Source: Janibacter anophelis NBRC 107843
GTDB lineage: Bacteria; Actinomycetota; Actinomycetes; Actinomycetales; Dermatophilaceae
Direction of reading: 5' to 3'
NCBI RefSeq assembly: GCF_001570945.1
Contig: NZ_BCSQ01000028.1
Span: forward strand, 1-45,438
Length of the DNA: 45,438 nt
The position numbers and the translations under genes are program-made. Under the pieces are notes generated by a model, which saw only the letters and a list, made by a program, of their open reading frames with translations, was not told the origin of the DNA and did not search any database. The stretch's first letter is position 1. Each line of letters starts with the position of its first letter. This document shows, in pieces, positions 1-9,325 of the stretch.

Positions 1-391
1 AGGCGGGGGCGATGACCGAGGCGGCGCCGACGCCGACGCCCCCGACGGCCCGCCAGAAGATCATGTCCACGGGCCCGAAGGCCAGGCCCGATCCGATCGC
101 GGAGAGGGTGAAGAGCACGGAGGCGATGACCATGACCCGGATGCGGCCGATCCGGTCGGCGATCCGCCCGGCGAGGTAGGCGCCGAGCATGCAGCCCAGC
201 AACGCCGAGGAGACGACGAACCCGGTGAGGGCCGAGGACATGCCGAAGTCCTCGCGCATGGCCCCGACCGCCCCGTTGATCACGGCGGTGTCGAAGCCGA
301 AGAGGAGGCCGCCGAGGGCTGCGACCAGGGCGAGCTGGATGACCCTCGCCGTGTGGTACGCGCCGGGTGTCGCCGTCGTCGATGAGCTCAT
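1..391 (-). CDS. Sugar-porter family MFS transporter, N-terminal part (runs off the window)
   Basis: The reverse strand is open from an ATG at 391 to the window edge, giving the first 130 residues of a membrane transporter. The first transmembrane segment contains GGLLFGFDTAVINGA, the N-terminal signature of sugar/proton symporters of the XylE/GalP type. It is followed by a second segment ending in the GRIADRIGRIR loop, which matches the MFS motif A between TM2 and TM3. Such proteins import a monosaccharide or polyol with protons; the substrate cannot be told from this fragment. A purine-rich ribosome site (gagggagagg) lies before the ATG, and a -10 candidate TAGCGT lies at 424-429 (minus strand), so this gene has a short leader. 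It diverges from rpsO. The C-terminal two thirds are outside the window. The family call is firm. Confidence 0.85.
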   Translation of the reverse strand, partial: MSSSTTATPGAYHTARVIQLALVAALGGLLFGFDTAVINGAVGAMREDFGMSSALTGFVVSSALLGCMLGAYLAGRIADRIGRIRVMVIASVLFTLSAIGSGLAFGPVDMIFWRAVGGVGVGAASVIAPA

Positions 392-423
392 GGCCAAACC
401 TCTCCCTCGGGGACGTGACAGCC

Positions 424-429
424 ACGCTA
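424..429 (-). promoter_or_regulatory. Candidate -10 box of the sugar-porter gene
   Basis: TAGCGT on the minus strand, about 32 bases before the ATG at 391. The spacing leaves a short leader carrying a purine-rich ribosome site. No clear -35 was seen. Confidence 0.4.
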
Positions 430-476
430 GGGGCGCAGCGTCGGTTCTTGCGGATTAGGGCCCCGGCGGAACTCGC

Positions 477-485
477 TGCTAATCT
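477..485 (+). promoter_or_regulatory. Candidate extended -10 of the rpsO promoter
   Basis: TGCTAATCT is an extended -10 match roughly 100 bases before the rpsO start, in the 193-base gap between the divergent sugar-porter gene and rpsO. No convincing -35 sits at the right distance. It would give a leader of about 90 bases, long enough for the autoregulation by S15 known in other bacteria, which is not shown here. Confidence 0.35.
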
Positions 486-584
486 TCAACGGTTGCCGTG
501 AGAATCGGCCGCGGATCCACAGAGCCCCGGTGAACCAGCCCGGGCGCGCCGCGCAACAACCCAGAGAAGGAGCAGTGTCACCGC

Positions 585-854
585 ATGCCGCTGACCGCTG
601 AAGTCAAGAAGCAGATCATGGCCGAGTACGGCACCGTCGAGGGTGACACCGGCTCCCCCGAGGTCCAGATCGCGATGCTCACGCAGCGCATCAAGGACCT
701 CACCGAGCACTCGCGTGAGCACAAGCACGACCACCACAGCCGTCGTGGTCTGCTGCTCCTCGTCGGTAAGCGTCGCCGTCTCCTGCGTTACCTGGAGACC
801 ACCGACATCGAGCGCTACCGTGCGCTGATCAAGCGCCTCGGCCTTCGCCGATAA
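585..854 (+). CDS. rpsO: 30S ribosomal protein S15
   Basis: This 89-residue protein is full length for S15, a primary 16S rRNA-binding protein of the small subunit platform. The sequence shows the family's central features: [17 protein letters not shown] near residues 21-37, the [20 protein letters not shown] block that contacts rRNA, and the C-terminal [12 protein letters not shown]. The ATG at 585 follows AGAAGGAG at 565-572, so this gene is translated from a leader. pnp follows after 156 bases, the arrangement found in most bacteria, where the two are co-transcribed and separated by RNA processing. A strong hairpin lies in that gap. The identification is certain. Confidence 0.98.
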   Translation: MPLTAEVKKQIMAEYGTVEGDTGSPEVQIAMLTQRIKDLTEHSREHKHDHHSRRGLLLLVGKRRRLLRYLETTDIERYRALIKRLGLRR

Positions 855-867
855 GGACAACGCGTCG

Positions 868-894
868 AGCGGTTCCCGACCACTGGGGGCCGCT
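868..894 (+). other. RNA hairpin between rpsO and pnp
   Basis: Arms 868-877 and 885-894 pair over ten positions (two of them G-U) around a 7-base loop. No U-run follows, so it is more likely a processing or stabilising structure than a terminator. In E. coli an RNase III site between these same genes mediates PNPase autocontrol; the same role here is inference. Confidence 0.5.
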
Positions 895-1010
895 TCTTCG
901 CGTATCGGGGGGAATCTCCGCCCGAGCCACAACTGAAGATCGTCATCACCGAAGTCCGCCCGGGGCACAACGACGATGCCCCCGGAACGCAGAGAGAAAA
1001 GGAGGGCCCG

Positions 1011-3413
<2,403 letters not shown>

Positions 3414-3427
3414 CCGACAGGTCCCTG

Positions 3428-3467
3428 ACAGAGGGCCGACCTCCCCACGGGGAGGTCGGCCCTCTGT
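3428..3467 (+). terminator. Terminator after pnp
   Basis: A perfect 19-bp inverted repeat (3428-3446 with 3449-3467) with only two central bases, 15 bases after the pnp stop. There is no long U-run, as is usual in high-GC actinobacteria. Confidence 0.85.
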
Positions 3468-3487
3468 CGTGCGGGCGCGGGCACGGA

Positions 3488-3526
3488 GAAGCCCCCGCCA
3501 CCGGCGACTCAGGTGATGGGGGCTTC
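3488..3526 (-). terminator. Terminator of the 49-codon gene
   Basis: GAAGCCCCC (3488-3496) pairs with GGGGGCTTC (3518-3526), with a further CACC/GGTG pairing inside. It lies just past the stop codon of the minus-strand small gene. Confidence 0.6.
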
Positions 3527-3550
3527 GGTCCGGGGGAGCGGTGGCTCCGG

Positions 3551-3700
3551 TCAGGCCGCGTGGCGCGCGGTGCGACGGGTCTCGTCGATCCAGCGCATCT
3601 CCATGCGGGTCCGGCCGTCCTCACCGCGCACGGCGACCCAGGTGCAGGTCAGCTTCGGCGTGCGGGGCTCGCTCGTCTTCTTGAGGGTGGTGACGGTCAT
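3551..3700 (-). CDS. Small basic hypothetical protein, 49 aa
   Basis: The reverse strand encodes a 49-residue protein that starts MTVTTLKKTSEPR, continues with a LTCTWVAVRG stretch and ends MRWIDETRRTARHAA. It is rich in Arg, Lys and Thr with two Trp and one Cys, and has no membrane segment or recognised motif. The ATG at 3700 sits behind a near-ideal ribosome site (aggaggtgt) 7-10 bases upstream, and a terminator follows the stop, so this is a complete one-gene unit. I believe short proteins of this LTCTW...RMEMRW type occur in related actinobacteria, but that is from memory. The promoter carries a striking four-half-site operator, so expression is tightly controlled. Function unknown. Confidence 0.75.
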   Translation of the reverse strand: MTVTTLKKTSEPRTPKLTCTWVAVRGEDGRTRMEMRWIDETRRTARHAA

Positions 3701-3713
3701 GGCGGACACCTCC

Positions 3714-3767
3714 TGTTCATGTCTTGTTCACTTACGACACTAGCACCAAAGTGAACACAAGGTGAAC
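3714..3767 (-). promoter_or_regulatory. Promoter with symmetric four-half-site operator
   Basis: On the minus strand TTCACC (3761-3766), an 18-base spacer and TAGTGT (3737-3742) form a promoter for the 49-codon gene. Overlaid on it, plus-strand TGTTCA at 3714-3719 and 3725-3730 faces TGAAC at 3752-3756 and 3763-3767. Each pair is 11 bp apart, one helical turn, and the symmetry centre falls in the -10 box. The inner arms extend to GTTCACTT/AAGTGAAC. This is the layout of a dimer-of-dimers repressor site; the regulator is unknown. Confidence 0.65.
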
Positions 3768-3802
3768 GCCGCGCCGGTGGATGAGACGCGGCACCCCCTT
3801 CG

Positions 3803-3808
3803 TAGGCT
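3803..3808 (+). promoter_or_regulatory. -10 box of dapB (leaderless)
   Basis: TAGGCT ends 6 bases before the dapB ATG at 3815, placing the transcript start on the A of the ATG. A CGAAGGGGG copy (minus orientation, 3794-3802) abuts it directly. Confidence 0.6.
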
Positions 3809-3814
3809 GTCCCC

Positions 3815-4555
3815 ATGACGACGAAGGTGGCAGTGATCGGCGCCGCGGGGCGCATGGGTGCGACGGCCTGCGAGGCGGTCGAGGGAGCGCACGACCTCGA
3901 GCTCGTCGCCCGCCTCGACGAGGGCGACGACCTGGGTGACCTCGGTGGGGCGGACGTCGCGATCGACTTCACCGTCCTGGCAGCCAGCGAGCGCAATGTC
4001 CGCCACTGCGTCGAGCGCGGCGTCCACGTCGTCGTCGGCACCTCCGGGTGGACGGACGAGCGGGCGGCGGCACTGCGCACCGAGGTCGAGGCGAAGGGGG
4101 GAGTGGGCGTGCTCATCGCGCCGAACTTCGCCATCGGCGCCGTCCTGATGATGCAGTTCGCCAAGCAGGCGGCGCGCTTCTACGAGTCCGTCGAGGTCGT
4201 CGAGCTGCACCACCCGCGCAAGGTCGACGCCCCGAGCGGCACCGCGACCCGCACGGCCGAGCTCATTGGCGCCGCGCGCGCCGAGGCAGGTCTCGGTGAC
4301 GTGCCCGACGCGACGACCGACGACCCGGACGGCGCCCGCGGAGCCGTCGTCGAGGGCGTGCCGGTGCACGCGGTGCGCCTGCGTGGGCTCGTGGCCCACC
4401 AGGAGGTCCTCCTGGGCAACGAGGGCGAGATGCTCACGATCCGCCACGACTCCTTCGACCGTGTCTCCTTCATGCCCGGGGTGCTCACCGGCGTGCGTGA
4501 GGTCGGCAAGCACCCGGGCGTGACCGTCGGTCTGGAGCACGTGCTCGGGATCTGA
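3815..4555 (+). CDS. dapB: 4-hydroxy-tetrahydrodipicolinate reductase
   Basis: DapB reduces hydroxy-tetrahydrodipicolinate with NAD(P)H, the second committed step of the diaminopimelate/lysine pathway feeding peptidoglycan synthesis. The 246-residue protein has the N-terminal nucleotide-binding GAAGRMG at residues 8-14 and the substrate-binding HHPRKVDAPSGTA near residue 130, including the conserved His and Lys. It ends in the typical KHPGVTVGLEHVL region. There is no ribosome site. The -10 box TAGGCT ends 6 bases before the ATG, so the mRNA is predicted to be leaderless. In many actinobacteria dapB lies beside dapA and rnj; here a 5.5-kb minus-strand block separates them. It converges with azlD across a small hairpin. 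Confidence 0.97.
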   Translation: MTTKVAVIGAAGRMGATACEAVEGAHDLELVARLDEGDDLGDLGGADVAIDFTVLAASERNVRHCVERGVHVVVGTSGWTDERAAALRTEVEAKGGVGVLIAPNFAIGAVLMMQFAKQAARFYESVEVVELHHPRKVDAPSGTATRTAELIGAARAEAGLGDVPDATTDDPDGARGAVVEGVPVHAVRLRGLVAHQEVLLGNEGEMLTIRHDSFDRVSFMPGVLTGVREVGKHPGVTVGLEHVLGI

Positions 4556-4564
4556 TCCTCGGGT

Positions 4565-4580
4565 CCGGCCCCACGGCCGG
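4565..4580. terminator. Short hairpin between convergent dapB and azlD
   Basis: CCGGCC and GGCCGG form a 6-bp stem around CCAC in the 34-base gap between two convergent genes. It could serve both strands; it is weak. Confidence 0.35.
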
Positions 4581-4589
4581 TGTGTGGCG

Positions 4590-4910
4590 TCAGCCCCAGC
4601 CGAGCGCGCGCAGCCCCGCGGCGAGAGCGGCGGCGGCGAAGACGACGACGACGAAGTTGGCGCGCAGCCACAGCAGCACGACGGCCAGCGTGACCGCGGC
4701 GAGGCGCGCGTCGAGCACGAGGCCGTCGTCGCCGCCGACGGTCTGCGTCACGACGAGGCCGGCGAGGAGGGCGACGGGCAGCAGGCCGATGACGCGCGAG
4801 CGCCGACGGCCGTCGACGAGCGACTCGGGCACGAGGTACCCGAGGTACTTCGTGACGAACCCGAGCACGCAGGCGGCGAGGACCGAGATCCACAGGACTG
4901 TGGCGCTCAC
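4590..4910 (-). CDS. azlD: AzlD-family branched-chain amino acid export subunit
   Basis: A 106-residue membrane protein with three or four hydrophobic helices. It carries the AzlD-type stretch TKYLGYLVPESLVDGRRRSRVIGLLPVALLAGLVV and a C-terminal RANFVVVVFAAAALAAGLRALGW helix. AzlD works with AzlC to export branched-chain amino acids or analogues; the pair corresponds to BrnE/BrnF of Corynebacterium. The GTG start at 4910 overlaps the azlC stop in a GTGA junction, so translation is coupled. The gene is last in a minus-strand run and ends at the hairpin shared with dapB. The family is firm; the substrate is inferred from the family. Confidence 0.88.
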   Translation of the reverse strand: MSATVLWISVLAACVLGFVTKYLGYLVPESLVDGRRRSRVIGLLPVALLAGLVVTQTVGGDDGLVLDARLAAVTLAVVLLWLRANFVVVVFAAAALAAGLRALGWG

Positions 4911-5629
4911 AGCAGGTCCCCCTCCGGCTGCTCGATGTCGTGGGCCCGGCTCGGCGCGGAGTCGATGAGCCCGACGACGACGGCGGCGAGCGCGGCAAGC
5001 AGCACGGGCACGCCGGCCGGCGTCGGGGCGAAGGCGATGAGGGCGATGGCGGCGGCCAGGGCCGCGGTCACCTGACCCGTGCGGTCGCGCAGCCGCGGCC
5101 AGATGAGCCCGACGAAGGCGGCTGCGGCCGCTGCGTCTAGGCCCCACACACGAGGGTCGCCGATGGCATTGCCCACGACGGCACCGATGAGGGTCGAGAG
5201 GTTCCAGAAGGTGAAGACGCCCAGGCCGCCGGCCCAGAAGCCGGTGCGCTGCACCTCGGGGTGCTCCTGCGCGAGCGCGACCGCGGTGGACTCGTCGATG
5301 GTCACGTGCGCGGCCGCGGTCCGTCGCCAGCCGGTCAGGCGCAGGACGCGGGCCAGCTGGAGGCCGTAGAGGCCGTTGCGGATGCCGAGCAGGGTCGAGG
5401 TGGCGACCGCGGTGACCGGGCTGCCGCCCGCGCCGATGATGCCGATGAAGGCGAACTGGGAGCCGCCGGTGAAGAGCAGGAGGGACAGCGCGACGGTCTG
5501 CCACACGTCGAGCCCGGCGGCGATGCCCAGCGCGCCGAAGCTCACGCCGTAGATGCCGGTCGCCAGCCCGACGGACAGTCCTTGGCGGCGGGCCGCGGCG
5601 TGCTGCGCCGCGAGCGGGTCAGTCGTCAC
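4907..5629 (-). CDS. azlC: AzlC-family branched-chain amino acid permease
   Basis: A 240-residue membrane protein of the AzlC/BrnF family, the large subunit of a branched-chain amino acid exporter. It shows the family's GIYGVSFGALGIAAGLDVWQTVALSLLLFTGGSQFAFIG segment near residues 22-60 and the LLGIRNGLYGLQLARVL loop, followed by several further helices. The GTG start at 5629 overlaps the 3' end of the GNAT gene by 11 bases, and its stop overlaps azlD, so all three are probably one operon. Loss of such exporters causes sensitivity to amino acid analogues in other species. No regulator of the Lrp type lies beside it. Confidence 0.92.
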   Translation of the reverse strand: MTTDPLAAQHAAARRQGLSVGLATGIYGVSFGALGIAAGLDVWQTVALSLLLFTGGSQFAFIGIIGAGGSPVTAVATSTLLGIRNGLYGLQLARVLRLTGWRRTAAAHVTIDESTAVALAQEHPEVQRTGFWAGGLGVFTFWNLSTLIGAVVGNAIGDPRVWGLDAAAAAAFVGLIWPRLRDRTGQVTAALAAAIALIAFAPTPAGVPVLLAALAAVVVGLIDSAPSRAHDIEQPEGDLL

Positions 5630-6173
5630 CGGGCTCCTCCACGAGGGCGGCGATGAGCCGCACCTCGCGCGCGGTGTCGTCGTCGGGGGAGACGACGCGG
5701 TCGCGGAAGGCGCCGTCGGGGGTCAGGCCGGACGCGGTGAGGAAGGAGCGCAGCCCCTCGTGCTCGACGAGGCACCACGTCGCCACGTGCTGGGCCCCGG
5801 CCTCGCGCAGGACGTCGACGGCGGCGTTGACCAGGCGGGAGCCGTGCCCCTGCCGGCGGTGCATCGGGTGCACCCCGAGTGCGGTGATCTCGCCGGTCGT
5901 CTGGCCGGCGTCCGGGTCCTGGCTCGGGCCGATGGCGACGAACCCGACGACCTGCTCACCGGCGCGGGCCACGAGCAGGCGGTGCACCCCTTCGGGCGGG
6001 GTGCGCAGGGCGTCGCGCCATGCCGTGGCGAAGGCCTGCGGGTCGAAGGCGGCATGCACCCGGGGCGGGACGATCCCGTCGTACGCCTCCTGCCACACCA
6101 GGGCCTGGGTCTGCCCGACGGCGGGGGCGTCGTTGACCGTCGCCGTGCGCACACTCGCGTCCGCGGCCGTCAT
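5619..6173 (-). CDS. GNAT-family N-acetyltransferase
   Basis: A 184-residue GNAT-fold protein expected to move an acetyl group from acetyl-CoA to an amine; the substrate is unknown. The acetyl-CoA pyrophosphate loop is visible as RRQGHGSRL (Q-x-x-G-x-G type), after the strand VVGFVAIGPS and the strand GEITALGVHP. A C-terminal part (SFLTASGLTPDGAFR) resembles the usual end of the family. The ATG at 6173 shares one base with the stop of the upstream enoyl-CoA-hydratase-like gene, and its 3' end overlaps azlC by 11 bases. These tight junctions place it in the middle of a four-gene operon. Translational coupling explains the lack of its own promoter. Confidence 0.88.
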   Translation of the reverse strand: MTAADASVRTATVNDAPAVGQTQALVWQEAYDGIVPPRVHAAFDPQAFATAWRDALRTPPEGVHRLLVARAGEQVVGFVAIGPSQDPDAGQTTGEITALGVHPMHRRQGHGSRLVNAAVDVLREAGAQHVATWCLVEHEGLRSFLTASGLTPDGAFRDRVVSPDDDTAREVRLIAALVEEPGDD

Positions 6174-6895
6174 CAGCGCCCCACGAAGCTCGGGCTGCGG
6201 CGCTCGCCGAAGGCGCGCTGTCCCTCGGCGAGGTCCTCGCTGGCCCAGGCGCGGGCGAAGGCGGCCTCGTAGTCGGGGTCGGGTCCGGGGCCGGCGACCA
6301 TCCCCGCCTTGGACCCGGCCTGGGAGAGCGGGGCCAGTCGTGCGGTGGCGGTGGCCAACTCGACGGCCGCGTCGAGGTCGCCGCGCACCTGCGCGAAGCC
6401 CAGACGCCACGCGTCGTCACCGTCGAGCACGGCGGCGGTGAGCACCATGTGCCGGGCGGCGCCCTCACCCCAGCAGCGAGTGACCCGGTCGAGCGTCCAC
6501 TTGTCGACCATGAGCCCGAGCCGCGCCACCGGCACGGCGAAGCGCGCGTCGCCGTCGACCACGCGCAGGTCGCACGCGACGGCGAGCTGCATGCCCAGGC
6601 CCATGCACGAGCCGGAGATGGCGGCGATCGTCGTGATCGGCACCGCGGCCAGGTGGCGCAGGACCTGCGCCAGGCGCTCGGTGAAGGAGACGTCCTCGAG
6701 CTCCTTGAGGTCGGCGCCGGCGCAGAAGTGCCCCTCGGCGCCGGTGAGCACGAGCACGCGGGCCCCGGAGTCGACGGCGGCCACGACCGCTGCGTGCAGC
6801 TCCTCGAGCGTCTGCAGGTCGAGGGCATTGCGCCGGTGCGTGCGGTCGATGGTCAGGACGGTGACAGCGTCGTGGCGCTGGGTGTGGATCGGCAC
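6173..6895 (-). CDS. Enoyl-CoA hydratase/isomerase-family protein lacking a catalytic Glu
   Basis: A 240-residue crotonase-fold protein. It has the DRTHRRNALD N-terminal motif, the oxyanion-hole HFCAGADL near residue 70, and the second oxyanion segment GSCMGLGMQLAVACDLRV. The position usually reading P-E (first catalytic Glu of hydratases) reads PVARLGL, and the usual G-A-G-G segment after it reads VDKWTLDR, so ordinary hydratase activity is doubtful. An isomerase, decarboxylase or unknown CoA role is as likely. An in-frame ATG at 6907 lies inside the -10 box TATGCT (6903-6908), so I use the GTG at 6895, which is 7 bases downstream and gives a leaderless message. First gene of the operon with the GNAT gene, azlC and azlD. 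Confidence 0.88.
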   Translation of the reverse strand: MPIHTQRHDAVTVLTIDRTHRRNALDLQTLEELHAAVVAAVDSGARVLVLTGAEGHFCAGADLKELEDVSFTERLAQVLRHLAAVPITTIAAISGSCMGLGMQLAVACDLRVVDGDARFAVPVARLGLMVDKWTLDRVTRCWGEGAARHMVLTAAVLDGDDAWRLGFAQVRGDLDAAVELATATARLAPLSQAGSKAGMVAGPGPDPDYEAAFARAWASEDLAEGQRAFGERRSPSFVGR

Positions 6896-6902
6896 GTCCG
6901 CC

Positions 6903-6908
6903 AGCATA
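6903..6908 (-). promoter_or_regulatory. -10 box of the enoyl-CoA-hydratase-like operon (leaderless)
   Basis: TATGCT on the minus strand ends 7 bases before the GTG at 6895. A CGAAGGGGG copy lies at 6918-6926, just upstream. Confidence 0.6.
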
Positions 6909-6930
6909 CGGAGCGGGCGAAGGGGGACGA

Positions 6931-7683
6931 TCAGGCGGCGAGGACGAGCGCCGCGAGGGCGACGAGCCAGCTGACGAAGCTGCCGACGAGGAAGTACTCG
7001 GTCACCTTGTCGATGCCACCGCCGTGCTCGTCGTCGGCATGGGCCTTCAGCTCAGGCCAGCGGATCAGCCCCTTGGCGGCGATGACGAGGCCGGCAGCGG
7101 TCAGCTCGCCGGCCAGACCCAGGCCGAGGACGAAGATCCGCTCGAGCGGTCCGAGCAGCCGGCCCCCGCGCAGCTCACCGTCGGTGCCTCCCGAGACGGG
7201 TCGCGCCGGCAGGGCGCCGGTGGTGACGAGGACGAGTCGCACCACGCGGTTGCCCGTGGCGAGCTGGACGAGGACGAGGCCGGCCAGGAGGAGCGCGCGG
7301 TCGGGCGAGGGCTGCCAGGGCAGGTTGCTCCACGCCAACCAGTCGGCGACCCAGCCGTCCACCGGGGGAGCCCAGCCCGACAGGAGCAGTTGCACGAGCA
7401 CCGCCCCGGCGAAGACGGCCAGGGCCCTCCCGTGGCCCTCGCCCCGGTCGGCGCGCTCGGCGAACACCAGCCAGGCGACCAGCCCGGCGACCGCGAGCGC
7501 GGTCAGGGTGACGCCACCCCAGGTGGTGAGCAGGCCGGCGCCTGCGGCGACGAGGGCGAGCACGCCAAGGCCGATGATCGGCACGGTGCGGGCGGGGCGT
7601 GTCGAGCCGGCCGGCCGTGCGACGAGGGCACTCAGCAGGTCGGCCACGCCCATGGCGACGAGCAGGGCGGACAGCACGCTCAC
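6931..7683 (-). CDS. DUF3307-like polytopic membrane protein, partner of SatD
   Basis: A 250-residue membrane protein with about seven hydrophobic helices. Its last 70 residues (LERIFVLGLGLAGELTAAGL, then AAKGLIRWPEL and a KVTEYFLVGSFVSWLVALA helix) resemble the C-terminal half of DUF3307 proteins. The usual DUF3307 N-terminus (LLAHLLGDFLLQ type) is not visible, so it is a variant. The GTG start at 7683 overlaps the satD stop as GTGA, so the two are translationally coupled. SatD and DUF3307 genes are found together in many bacteria, to my knowledge without an established function. The DUF3307 assignment rests on remembered similarity and is moderate; the membrane topology and coupling are seen directly. 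Confidence 0.7.
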   Translation of the reverse strand: MSVLSALLVAMGVADLLSALVARPAGSTRPARTVPIIGLGVLALVAAGAGLLTTWGGVTLTALAVAGLVAWLVFAERADRGEGHGRALAVFAGAVLVQLLLSGWAPPVDGWVADWLAWSNLPWQPSPDRALLLAGLVLVQLATGNRVVRLVLVTTGALPARPVSGGTDGELRGGRLLGPLERIFVLGLGLAGELTAAGLVIAAKGLIRWPELKAHADDEHGGGIDKVTEYFLVGSFVSWLVALAALVLAA

Positions 7684-8309
7684 GGCAGGCCCGCCAGCTC
7701 GTCGGACAGGCGCACGAGGTGGTCCAGCGCGTCCCGGTGCACTCGGCGTGAGACGGCGGTGGGGCTGATGCCCTCCGCCTCGGCGAGGGCCTGTTGGCTG
7801 CTCCCGGCGAGGAGGCCGGCGAGCAGGCGCAGTGACCGGTGGTCCAGTCCCGCGATGAGCAGGTCGCGGTGCTGCAGCGCGACGTCGAGTGCCAGCCCGG
7901 CGGGGGAGTCCTCGCGCCACCGGGTGCGCACGATCCGCGCCTCCCGTGCGGCCCCGGTCTCGCCCTCCTTGGCCAGGGTGATCGCGTCACGTGCGAGCCA
8001 CCAGCCGGGTCCGTCCTGGACGCTGCCGTCCTCGCTCAGGGCGGTGACCTCGCCGTGGGCGAGGCCGTAGCGGGTCTCGACCTCGGGCAGCAGGCCCAGC
8101 CGCAGCAGCAGCGCGGCGTGGGCGGCCTGACCTCGGCGCTCCCAGGCGCCCTGGAGCTCGTCGCCGGTCCGGACGGCCACCGGCTGCACCGGGTCGGTCG
8201 CCGCGTTGACCTGCGCGACGACCTCGGTCAGGCGCGCGTGCAGCGCTCGGCGGTCGGCCGCCTCGCGCGAGCCGACGACGTCCCCGAGGAGGGTGGCGAT
8301 CGAGGTCAT
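7680..8309 (-). CDS. SatD-family protein with C-terminal HTH
   Basis: A 209-residue soluble protein. The N-terminus (LLGDVVGSREAADR, then RTGDELQGAW near residue 48) matches the SatD family, named after a gene in the secretion and acid tolerance locus of Streptococcus mutans. Residues about 171-198 (QALAEAEGISPTAVSRRVHR) form a sigma-factor region-4-like helix-turn-helix, so DNA binding is likely. The ATG at 8309 stands 6 bases after a TATGAT -10 box with no ribosome site, giving a leaderless transcript. TGAAC-based palindromes overlap the promoter, so self-regulation is plausible. The gene runs straight into the DUF3307-like membrane gene. Biochemical role unknown; a membrane-linked stress or nucleotide-sensing switch is a guess from its architecture. 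Confidence 0.78.
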   Translation of the reverse strand: MTSIATLLGDVVGSREAADRRALHARLTEVVAQVNAATDPVQPVAVRTGDELQGAWERRGQAAHAALLLRLGLLPEVETRYGLAHGEVTALSEDGSVQDGPGWWLARDAITLAKEGETGAAREARIVRTRWREDSPAGLALDVALQHRDLLIAGLDHRSLRLLAGLLAGSSQQALAEAEGISPTAVSRRVHRDALDHLVRLSDELAGLP

Positions 8310-8357
8310 GTGAACATCATAGCTTCATTCGCCTAGAAATGAACCTATGTCGTTCAT
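8310..8357 (-). promoter_or_regulatory. satD promoter with overlapping palindromes
   Basis: The -10 box TATGAT (8316-8321, minus) ends 6 bases before the satD ATG. TTCATT at 8324-8329 mirrors AATGAA at 8338-8343, and ATGAAC at 8339-8344 mirrors GTTCAT at 8352-8357 with a 7-base gap. A GTGAAC lies at 8310-8315. The upstream palindromes lie within the 3' end of the Nudix-DHFR gene. A repressor here would block satD; SatD itself is the obvious candidate. Confidence 0.55.
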
Positions 8358-9325
8358 CAGCGGCGGTGTGGACCCCTGGGGTTCACGCTCGTAGGTGACG
8401 AAGTCGAAGCCGTCGCGGGCCTCGCGCCGCACCTCGCGCCACAGCGTCGGGTCCACCTCGGGGAAGAAGACCTCCGCCGCCGGGGCGGCGGCGATCTCGG
8501 TCAGCTCCAGGCGGGAGGCCAGCCCGATCGTCTGTCGGTAGATCTCCCCGCCCCCGACGACGAAGACCTCGCCGGGCCCGGCCACGACAAGTGCCTCGCC
8601 CAAGGAATGCACGACGAGGGCCCCGGGCGCCGACCACTCGTGGTCGGAGGTGACGACGATCGTCGTGCGACCGGGCAGTGCGCGCCCGATCGAGTCCCAC
8701 GTGCGCCGACCCATGACCATGACGCCGCCCATCGTCAGCGCCTTGAAGTGGGCCAGGTCCTCGGGCAGGTGCCACGGCATCCCGCCGTCGACCCCGATGG
8801 CGCGGTTGGCGCCGAGGGCGGCGACCAGCACGAGCCGCTGGTCGTGCCCCAGCTCGACGAAGGGGGCCAGCCCCCCGTCACGCAGCCCCTCCAGCACGAC
8901 CCGCTCGTGCGGGACGACCTGCTCCGGCAGGTCCGCGAGCGGCCACCACCGCAGGTCGGCGGCCTTGTCGGGCTCGCGCAGCGTCGGCTCGCCGGACCAG
9001 CCGGTGACGTGGAAGAAGAAGTCGGCGCGCTGCTCGATCCGACCGGCGAGGGTCGAGCGCTGCACGGTCGTGAGCGGGGCGGCCGCCTCGACCCGGATGC
9101 CGAGCTCCTCCTCGACCTCGCGGGCCAGCGCCTCGCTCGGCGCGCTCGCGTCCTCGACGTGGCCGGCGGCCCCGCAGGCCCACCAGCCGTCCATGAACCC
9201 GGTGCCCCGGCGCAGCTGGAGCAGCACCTCGCGGCCCCGGTCCCCCTCACGGGTCATCACGGCGTAGGAGGCGGCGACGAGCGGCACCCGACCGCGCAGC
9301 TCCTCGGGCGTGGGACGCGGCAGGC

